A stretch of DNA of 64,000 nucleotides from Neolentinus lepideus HHB14362 ss-1. Its lineage: Eukaryota; Basidiomycota; Agaricomycetes; Gloeophyllales; Gloeophyllaceae. A program made the position numbers and the translations under genes. Position 1 is the first letter of the stretch; each line of letters begins with the position of its first letter. Shown one piece after another: positions 55,588 through 64,000 of this stretch. The stretch lies in NCBI GenBank assembly GCA_001632425.1, contig KV425557.1:248001-312000 (forward strand), in the 5' to 3' direction. The notes beneath the pieces were generated by a model, which was not told the DNA's origin, did not search any database, and saw nothing but the letters and a program-made list of their open reading frames with translations.

Positions 55588-57387
55588 ATGTTCGCCGAGA
55601 GCTCGCCCCCGCTGCCCGCCGCCAATCCTCGCAAGCGCAAGCAGCCCGCCCTCGCCGAGAAATACATCGACGCCGACCTCCCCGCCGACGATGCCGCCCA
55701 CGCGGTCCTCTCGTCCCGCCACGCCCTCGCCAACCGGCCGCGCCTGAGCATCTCGCGCCACCCCATCCTCACCCCGGTCGCCGAGATCGACGGCGAGGTC
55801 TACCACGCCGCCGACTGCCCCGCCTACAACCACATCGGCTTCCGCTACGTCCCCGCCGGGATCTCCCCGCCCGGCTCCATCCTCCCCTGCACCACCATCG
55901 AGTCCGCCCCGCCCGCCTTCCGTGTCTCCTGGGAGGACCGCGCCCAGGCCATCAAGCTCACGCAGGACGCCCTCGGCCTGCTCGGCGACAAGGGCTATAG
56001 TTCGGCCCGCTGCAACGCCCCCCTCCGCGAGGGCGCGTGGTACATGGAAGTCGAGATTGCCCACAACTCCCCGGGCCACGTCCGCCTCGGCTTTGCACGT
56101 CGCGAGGCGCCCCTCAACGCCCCCGTCGGCGTCGACGGCTACTCGTACGCCGTCCGCGACCTCACCGGCGACAAAGTACATCTTGGCCGACCAAGACCCT
56201 ACGGACGGCCCTTTGGCGCGGGCGACGTCGTGGGCATGTACATCTCCCTCCCCCCGATGCGCAAGCCCGACCCCAGAGACCCCGCAGACCCCGCCCACAT
56301 CCAGCGCGAGCGCATCGCCATCGAGGTCAAGGGCCAAGAGTACTTTGAGAGCCTCGAGTACCCCGTCTCCAAGGAAATGGCCGCCCTCTGCAACGCCCCG
56401 TCCGCCAGCCCCGACACCGCCTCGTCCAACCCCACCAGCGCCATCCCCTCCAACCACCCCACCTCCCCCTCCAAAAAATCAGCCACCGTCAAGAACCTCC
56501 CCCACCAGCCCAAGGGCCCCTCCGCCCCCGCGCCCCCCTCCTCCAAACACGCCGCCCCCCCGCCCCTCCGCCCCCTCCCCACCCTCGGCCCGCGCTCGCG
56601 CATCGCGTTCTCCGTCAACGGCGAGCCCCAAGGCACCGCCTTCCACGACCTCCTCGCCTTCCTCCCCCTCCCGCCGCCGCGCGACGCGGCCAAGAAGAAA
56701 GCCCGCGCGCGGCCGGGCGGGCCGAAGGTGCACTGGGAGAACGCGCACGACGACGGCACGACCGGCTACTACCCCGCGCTCTCGCTCTTCAACCAGGCGC
56801 GCGTGCGCGTCAACCCCGGGCCCGCGTTCGCGTTCCCCCCGCCGGCGGACGGGGAGGAGAAGTGGCGCCCCGTGTGCGAGCGCTACGCCGAGTACATGCG
56901 CGAGCAGTGGGCGCTCGACGCGGAGGAGGAGGCGCGCGCGAAGGCGGAGTGGGAGCGCCGCCCGCCCGAGCGCGAGCGGGAGAGGAGGCCCCCCGCGAAG
57001 AAGAAGGCGCGGACGGGTGCGGGTAAGAAGAAGAAGGGCGGCTCTGCTGTGCCAGAGACGGAGGTGGAGGCGGAGGCGGACGACGACCGCTTCGGGCCCG
57101 CCGCGTTCGAGCTCGCGCCCCCGCCCGTGACGGCGTACACTTACCCCATGCCCTCCGCGCCGTCGTACAACATCGGCGGGGGCGGCGGGGGGATGTTGAG
57201 TGGCCCCGTGGCCGGCGGCGGGGTGTTGAGCTCGGTAGTTGCGAAGCGCGAGGAAGAAGAAGAGGAGGAGGAGGAGGAAGAAGAAGAGGAAGGAGATGGA
57301 GATGGGCAGCAGGTGTGGGCGCGGGCGGTGTGGCCGCAGAAGGAGGAGGAGGAGGAGGTGCTGGGCGGCAGTTCGCCTGTCCACTAG
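55588..57387 (+). CDS. ash2: Ash2/Bre2-like SPRY-domain subunit of COMPASS (Set1) complex
   Basis: Single exon, 599 residues. The SPRY domain is clear: GYSSARCNAPLREGAWYMEVE, GHVRLGFARREAPLNAPVGV, DGYSYAVRDLTGDKVHLGRP and PFGAGDVVGMYISLP. This is the Ash2/Bre2 version, which with RbBP5/Swd1 activates Set1 for histone H3 K4 methylation in the nucleus. As in Bre2 the SPRY is interrupted, by a Pro/Ser/Ala insertion (about residues 270-330), before SRIAFSVNGEPQGTAF and a late YYPALSLFN strand. No N-terminal PHD-WH region is present. The C-terminus has basic runs and two poly-Glu tracts. Third positions are almost all G or C and there is no intron, both unlike the neighbours. Confidence 0.88.
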   Translation: MFAESSPPLPAANPRKRKQPALAEKYIDADLPADDAAHAVLSSRHALANRPRLSISRHPILTPVAEIDGEVYHAADCPAYNHIGFRYVPAGISPPGSILPCTTIESAPPAFRVSWEDRAQAIKLTQDALGLLGDKGYSSARCNAPLREGAWYMEVEIAHNSPGHVRLGFARREAPLNAPVGVDGYSYAVRDLTGDKVHLGRPRPYGRPFGAGDVVGMYISLPPMRKPDPRDPADPAHIQRERIAIEVKGQEYFESLEYPVSKEMAALCNAPSASPDTASSNPTSAIPSNHPTSPSKKSATVKNLPHQPKGPSAPAPPSSKHAAPPPLRPLPTLGPRSRIAFSVNGEPQGTAFHDLLAFLPLPPPRDAAKKKARARPGGPKVHWENAHDDGTTGYYPALSLFNQARVRVNPGPAFAFPPPADGEEKWRPVCERYAEYMREQWALDAEEEARAKAEWERRPPERERERRPPAKKKARTGAGKKKKGGSAVPETEVEAEADDDRFGPAAFELAPPPVTAYTYPMPSAPSYNIGGGGGGMLSGPVAGGGVLSSVVAKREEEEEEEEEEEEEEGDGDGQQVWARAVWPQKEEEEEVLGGSSPVH

Positions 57388-57541
57388 TGCTGTGATTGAA
57401 CTCTGAGCGGGAACTTTGAGAACTTTGAGCAGGAACTTTGAGCTTTGTATTATTGCTGTAGCCTTAACCTTTAGAAATAATTTTCACATTGACGCGTCTC
57501 ACTCGTGCAATCATAACTTATTGCAGGGGCGAATGGATGGA

Positions 57542-60500
57542 TTAAAAGTGTGCTGCTTGGTAGTGTGCGAATACAAATTGAATGCCTGGATGACAGTGAG
57601 GGTAACGTGATGTAAGGGGAATAAGCATCGGGGTATCGATGCACGAAACGGTCGGATAACCAAATAGGTATAGGCGAACGAAAGGAATGCGCGAAAATAT
57701 ATAAATTACGCCCGAAGAAATAGCATCAGCACAACGCGGTGTCAGCGCTTCCACCGGGGCGGCGGCGCCCGCACCTGATACCTGCAACCCAATCAGCCCA
57801 TCTCCACCTCCCCAAAGAACAGCGAAAACCCACGGCACAGTCGCCCCCCCGCCCCGCTCCTTCTCCACACAGATGTCAAACACCACGTCCCCGCTCGCCG
57901 CGTCCCACCGCACCGCGCACCAGTTCCGCTTCCCCATGATGTACCTCTGCTTCAGCGCGCTGCCGTTCGTGTCCTTCTGGAAGAGCGGGAGCATCACCTC
58001 GTCCGTGTGCGCGTGGTGCAGCGTCCGGTGCGCCTTGCCCGCCAGCGCCGACACCATCGCGATCACCCCCGCCGGCGGCCTCCAGCCAGTTAGTAGTGCC
58101 TCTCAGCCACTCGTCCTAGTAATGGAACACTCACGGCGTGTTGACGATCGCGCTCGTGACGACGTTGAGCATGTACCGGTGGTCGACGGGCCGCGGGGGC
58201 GCCGTGCCCTTCTTGCCCACGAACGTCTGGAACGCGCCGACGGCGGCGCAGTGCACGTCCCCGGACAGAAAGGACACGCGCACGCACCGCTGCTGCGCGA
58301 ACTCTTGCAGCCGCTGGACGAACGCGTTTCGCTCTTTTTTGTGGTGCGTGGCGGTCCAGTGGTCGTTCTGCGTTGGTCGTCAGTGGTTAAACGGGTTTGG
58401 TGAGAGGGGGGGACGGCCGTACGAGATCGTCGAGCAGCTCGGCGTCGGCGTTGAACTTGTTGACGAAGCTCGAGAGGCCCAGCGAGCCGTTCCGGCCGAG
58501 GGCGACGAGAGGATTCAGTTTAGATTCCAGCATCGTCTCCATGAACACCATGCGCGGGTACGCGATCGGAATACCTGCGCATCGCACGTAAGCACGGCGA
58601 CGGACGACTCCAAACGCCACTCACCAACTTGCACAATCAGATGCTCGACGTGGCGCGGCAAGTGCGACAATCTCTCAAACACCTTCTGGTACTCCAGCGG
58701 GCTGCACACTTGGTCCTTTCGACGCTCCGCCCTGCATCGCCGTCAGCCCGTCCCTCAAAGACCTCGTTTCACGCATCCATACCTGCAGTCTAACAATAGC
58801 ATGTACACATTCGGTCCCATGTACGCCAAGAACGAGTGCGAAGGGTATGGCACATAAGGCCCCGGGGCACCGATGATTATAGATTTATTAACGTGTTTCT
58901 CTGGACCGTCGTCAAGGCCGTCCACCTCCGCTATTAACCAAAGTAGGTTGCAGCGTCAGAGGATAGTTTGACTTGCACGTACGATTAATGAAGCATTGAA
59001 ATAGCAGGAAGAAAAAATATCCGCGAGAGCCAATCCTATTATGGTATATTTAGAGATGAAGATATTGTTAGCAATAGCGACATTACCTTCTGAACACGGG
59101 CGACATCTGGAGATCGTCCGGATCTATAGAAAGTGACTAGAGGTCAAATTCGAGGTCAGTGTCACTCACAGCTTCCAAAGCCGTCGATCTTAACATTGCG
59201 GCTGCTCAGCTAAACCGTGATAAATCTAGGTTAACATGGGAGCTCACCAAATCTAGGCAGATGCACATATCAGATTACCTTGGCATGGACACCAGAACTG
59301 TCCCAAGATACTACGCACCATGATCGTCTGATAATTTACACATCTAATCAGCGTACAAATAGCAGGTGATTATCAGATAACTCGTACCGCACATGTTCAT
59401 CATCGGACTGGCAGGAAAGACGAGTCAGTCTATATCTACAACTGTGCGTAGATCTCGCCCACATGGATGAATTCGCCCTAGCAAACGCGCCACTCCGGAA
59501 ACTTTGACAATAATGATTAAAATAGAAGCGGTCTATTGCGAGTATAACCTCTACGCTCAACGGATACTTCTTCTTCTCCTCTGGCTTTGACAAGGTCACC
59601 CATTCTTGTAGTTCAGGTTCGCGCGTGAGTCTGGTCCACAAGTACACTCAACCTCTGATACAGCCAGAGTAAACAAAGCACGCACCCGTCACAGTACAGC
59701 TGATCACCTCCCCCAACGAGAGCGTGAAATGGCTCTTCCTGGTGCTTCGCAAGAAGGTCCACCCACACGGGGTCATAGCCGCTCTGGAAGCCTGGACCAC
59801 GGAAGGTATCGGGATTCACTCCCGCACTAAAACCGTTGCACTGCAAGCCAAAGTAGTCAGCACCGGTCTACAGGCGCAATGAGTGGACTTACGGAATATG
59901 CAGCCCATCGCATATTCTGCGTTAATCCTGGCACCCAAAACTCAAGCTCTTGGCCATTATTTATACAATATTTGATTCGCATCTCGTTGGGTCCCAGAGG
60001 GATCTGGATGAGGAATCTCCAAAACGTGAAGGTCCTATTTCATGGTTAGTAAGCACTTCAAGAGACGCCATGGATTGCTTACCCTCCACTCCCCGCATAA
60101 ACCCATATATCGTGTCCTGGAACATGTTCCTTTCTGTAATTGGGTCCGTGACTGGTGGTACTATTCGCGTCATCTTCATAAGCGACAAACACAGAGTGGG
60201 GATCAGCCGGGTGAGGGGGGAGGTCGAACGACATCACATTTCGCCGATGCCCTTTGTAGAACACCAGTGGCGCATCAGGGTCCCATTCATACGTCAAGTC
60301 TGGGTGGGGCTCGTATTCAGAGCCACCATCGGCAGCTGAGACATCTTGAGCGTACTGCAAAAGAGTATATTCTAGGCAGATACTCACTAACTATCAATGC
60401 AGCACCATGCCATACCCCTTGTTCGTCAACCGTGTCATAACGTAGCAAGGGCCCGACCATAAACTGCAAGTGGGGTTCCGTTCGCGCGCTCTTTAATATC

Positions 60501-60682
60501 TTGGACCTCTCAACGGGGCTCATTTGAGTTAGCTGATTCGGCCCAGTACTATAGGACTTTGTACTGCTGTCCTGTGTCTGTGTTCCAAAATAATCATGGT
60601 CCTTCGGGGGTACTGCAGGAGGTAGCGGCGAAGGAGGCGCAGTGCTGGCAAATCCGCCAATGAACCGATCCTCCATGGGCAT
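57542..60682 (-). CDS. PhoD-like phosphatase-domain protein (multi-exon; ends approximate)
   Basis: At least ten exons. Recognisable blocks in order: FIGGFASTAPPSP (about 60665), a beta-rich segment YEWDPDAPLVFYKGHRRN (about 60270), and CNGFSAGVNPDTFRGPGF. Next come LVGGGDQLYCDG (about 59725; metal-ligand Asp of the GGDQ motif), DGFGSYPDDLQMSPVF (about 59180) and SFLAYMGPNVYMLLLDCRAE (about 58800). The metal-site block FLSGDVHCAAVGAFQTF (about 58250) is followed by a C-terminal HTDEVMLPLFQKD region. GGDQ and GDVH are metal-binding motifs of PhoD-like metallophosphatases. Intracellular fungal members have no known substrate. An upstream exon starting near 60842 (MIKAGGRGIERKR) is possible. The last about 60 codons of the open frame look like UTR, so the true stop may be earlier through a final intron. 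Confidence 0.75.
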
Positions 60683-61319
60683 AATCTGTGCAACTGGTTG
60701 AAAGCGTCCATCGGGGCCTCTGAATATCTGATGAGACTCCGCCTCCTACATAAGTGGGATCCTGTCAGTATCGACCTTTACGAGTATGGCGCGCGCTTGC
60801 CTTTTGCGCTCGATGCCGCGCCCGCCAGCCTTGATCATCCATGCTTCAAACTCGTCGCAGATGGTTTAAAAATCGAAACAATGCTGAAGGATACGAGCAC
60901 GCGGTATAACAGTATCCTGCTGGTTGTACGAGCGAAAAGAAGAACTTTATCCTCCGTCAGATGGTGCAATGACCTGTAGCGCTCGGCACACAGCTCGGAA
61001 GCACAGTAATCATCGAAATTGCCTTATTCAGCTATAATACGGAATCTGGCCGATCGGATCTGAGTCCACGTGGTCTCTGGCACGTCGGTTAACCAGCTGG
61101 TTGACACGAAACGCGACAGAGGAGTAACCAAAAGGGCATATTTCACGACTGGACATTACGAGGTAACATAAATACTGCGAGAGGATATGGTATCAATCAG
61201 TGCGATGCGTGTAAGATATAAGTCCAAGGAAACCGGAGACACGTCCATCATCCGTCCACAAAAATACCACCCCGACAGACGACCATTTCCTCCCAACTGT
61301 AAATGATGTATGATGCCGC
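60683..61319. other. intergenic region upstream of PhoD-like gene
   Basis: About 640 bp. It may contain a first exon of the PhoD-like gene on the minus strand (about 60842-60770). The remainder holds the 3' UTR of the GPI-protein gene's neighbour side and no other recognisable gene. Confidence 0.35.
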
Positions 61320-62291
61320 TTACGACGTCGCCGTAGCAGCGGCCATGACGAGGCCAGCCAGGTTTACCAGTGCAATATTGAACTGCGCCAAGTTGTCTGG
61401 GTTGGACTCGGATGCAGTCGGGAGCGTGTCCGCGGCTGAAGAGGTGGTTGAAGGCGCGGCACTGCTGGTGCTGGTGGTGCTGGTGCTGGTAGTGGACGTA
61501 GAAGTGTGAGTACTTTTCGTCGAGGTACTCGTCGAGGTGGGAGGGCTCCAGGTAGAAGTCGACGTGGTTTTGGGAGGTTTGCTAGAGGTAGTGGGCGGAG
61601 GGCTCCATGTGGATGTCGACGACCATGAAGTCGTCGTAGGCGTGGGTATAGGGGTAGAGGAGGTGGTAGGATCCCCAGAACCGAACTCCCATGTTCCGTA
61701 AATAGTTCCCTGGTCTAAGGATGAGAAGTACTGGAACAATCCTTCGGAAAAGTCCAATGCGCCGTAGGGACACGCCTCGCACTAAGTGATCAAAGTGTCA
61801 GAAGGCATGCCAGGGGCAGTGCTGTATGAGTGCAACTCGAAAAAGAGCACTGACCTCGTCCACAACCTGAGCTTGTGTTGTCTTTCCGTTGGCCGTAATA
61901 GTGATAGTTTCAAAACAGTGTGAACCGCCATCATATTGCTGAAATCGCGCTCAATATGCGTCCATATATACAGTGTATCCAACGTACAGGAACATTAATA
62001 GCAACGATCTGTGTACGAACGTGTCAGATCTAATTCGCAAGCAGATGAACGGGAACGACTCACAAAATCACTAGGCCCGCTATATTGTCCACACGCCCCT
62101 AATCCATCCTTGAAATACGTGAATCTAGCATTGTCGAACCGTTTTCCAAGCTGGTGAGTCTCTCTCGCAGCCAGGTCGCGCCTGGCATGGTGTTTTCGGT
62201 TGACCTGGGCGTGGGACGAGTCGGCAGACACAAGACCAAAGAAGGAAAGGGACAGAGCAAAGATGGATGAGAATGCAACGCAGCGACGCAT
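61320..62291 (-). CDS. secreted double-psi beta-barrel (expansin/RlpA-like) protein with GPI-type end
   Basis: Four exons (62291-62064, 62008-61988, 61938-61855, 61781-61320) encode 264 residues. The ATG at 62291 is used because it directly precedes a signal peptide (FSSIFALSLSFFGLVSAD). A dibasic QLGKRFDN site, Kex2-like, follows. The DPBB domain reads RFTYFKDGLGACGQYSG, IVAINVPQYDGGSHCFETI, QVVDECEACPYGALDFSEGLF. It is followed by a Ser/Thr/Pro linker with repeated TSTSTWSPP units and a hydrophobic C-terminus (NIALVNLAGLVMAAATATS), a GPI-attachment-type end. This suggests a cell-wall or surface protein of the loosenin/expansin-like group acting on polysaccharide without hydrolysis. The 21-nt second exon is easily missed. 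Confidence 0.82.
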
Positions 62292-63123
62292 TGGTGGAAC
62301 TGGTAGGGTCTTCGGCAAACGAACGAGAGAATTTACTTGCAAGAGCGTGTAGGATAGCGGGAAGACTATATAAAGAGCGACTAAACGTGAATGAGGAAGA
62401 GGTGGATGCGGGAAAGAGAACAACTGAACACGGTCCAGCCTCCCATATATAGTGTCTCTGACCAATGAACAAGGGGGCTGACGTGCTTACTTAAGCACCA
62501 CATTTCGGCGTTGCGATGACAGAAGTCACGGTCGCAGCCCCAGATCCATCGAGTAACAGCCGCCCAAGAATGCAGATCTAGGTGCGGTAAGTAGTCGCCG
62601 TTGAGAGGTTTAGACATGTAGAACCGAGGTCCATTTCGTGGGATGGAATATTAATAAAGCTCCATTGAATTAATCTTGTATGGTGAAACACCTTGGAGGT
62701 GTGATGACCTTCGTATACTCAACCGACGGCTCCGTATATTGGCGGCGGGATGAGATCGCCGGCGCGGGGATAGGTAATGACAGTGACACACGACAGGTCA
62801 ATCACGAGAGCGTGGCAGTAGGATCCAGCAATTTCGAGTTATTTCGCGGACTACTGGGCACGAGGCTCGTAGCCACCCTCTCATAGCGCGATTCGGGCAT
62901 AATCCTCTCCAATGAACTCACTGGAGAGGATGGTCACGAGCTTAACTGCTTGAGAATGACACCTGCTAGTGGACGTTCAATACTTCCTTCACCGGTACGG
63001 CAAATCTCACGGTGTACGTGCCCGGATTTGTGTATCTTCATGCCCATCATCGAACAAGCTCACGTAGTCAAATTACGTGCAAAAAACTGTTACTCTTCGT
63101 ACTTCATACAAGCTCTAGTAAAT
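62292..63123. other. intergenic, promoter of DPBB gene and 3' region of SERCA gene
   Basis: About 830 bp between two minus-strand genes. ORFs on the plus strand (62680-62886, 62950-63225) have no recognisable domain and are probably chance. Confidence 0.4.
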
Positions 63124-63986
<863 letters not shown>

Positions 63987-64000
63987 TCAGCGAGTTATTC

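Noticed and set aside
55471..56457. 328-codon Gly/Val/Asp-rich ORF on the minus strand opposite the Ash2-like gene
   Set aside because: Antisense shadow of the GC-rich coding sequence, with no domain and no intron signals.
55922..57130. 402-codon ORF rich in Arg/Pro/Ser/Thr on the + strand inside the Ash2-like gene
   Set aside because: It is the shifted frame of a very GC-rich coding region. The SPRY motifs are in the other frame, and low-complexity composition is expected from GC-rich shadows.
61303..61509. Hydrophobic + strand ORF (Val/Leu-rich) near 61400
   Set aside because: Antisense of the Ser/Thr-rich linker of the double-psi beta-barrel protein.

Overview
The window looks like nuclear DNA of a mushroom-forming basidiomycete (Agaricomycetes). 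Genes lie on both strands every 1-4 kb. Most are split by many short GT-AG introns of about 50-70 nt, with occasional GC-AG introns and micro-exons. The families are eukaryotic (linker histones, SERCA pump, TEL2, Ash2, E2) or typical of basidiomycetes. I rebuilt exon structures by hand from splice motifs, reading frame and family conservation. Where exon lengths are given they sum to a whole number of codons, but no transcript was available to test them.

Layout. 0.5-8 kb: a membrane-tethered aspartic protease, a zinc-ribbon protein, a small cysteine-paired protein, an RS-rich protein and an L-type cyclin. 8.9-19 kb: three linker-histone H1 paralogues. They are interleaved with a complex III assembly factor (Mzm1/LYRM7 type) that runs in frame into a mitochondrial GGQ peptidyl-tRNA hydrolase, and with a degenerate AMP-ligase-like protein. 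19.5-24.1 kb: TEL2 and a small conserved orphan. 24.5-34.6 kb: a head-to-tail array of four secreted amidase-signature paralogues. One copy has a single nonsense codon and another has precisely lost an intron. 34.6-38.4 kb: a stretch without a recognisable gene.

38.4-45.2 kb: a small Pro/Ser-rich protein, an N-terminal glutamine amidohydrolase (Arg/N-degron pathway), an F-box protein, a BTB/POZ protein and a DUF6593-like protein. 45.4-50.7 kb: a 1,632-residue disordered protein. 50.7-54.6 kb: a long intergenic interval with a direct repeat at its end. 54.6-64 kb: a ubiquitin-conjugating E2 divergent from an intronless GC-rich Ash2-like COMPASS subunit, a PhoD-like phosphatase, a GPI-anchored double-psi beta-barrel protein and the 3' end of a SERCA calcium pump.

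Several genes concern chromatin (three H1 genes, Ash2, TEL2) or ubiquitin and N-degron turnover (E2, F-box, BTB, Ntaq1), but nothing shows they act as one system. The most distinctive parts are the histone H1 cluster, the amidase array with its visible decay and intron changes, and the possible Mzm1-GGQ fusion.
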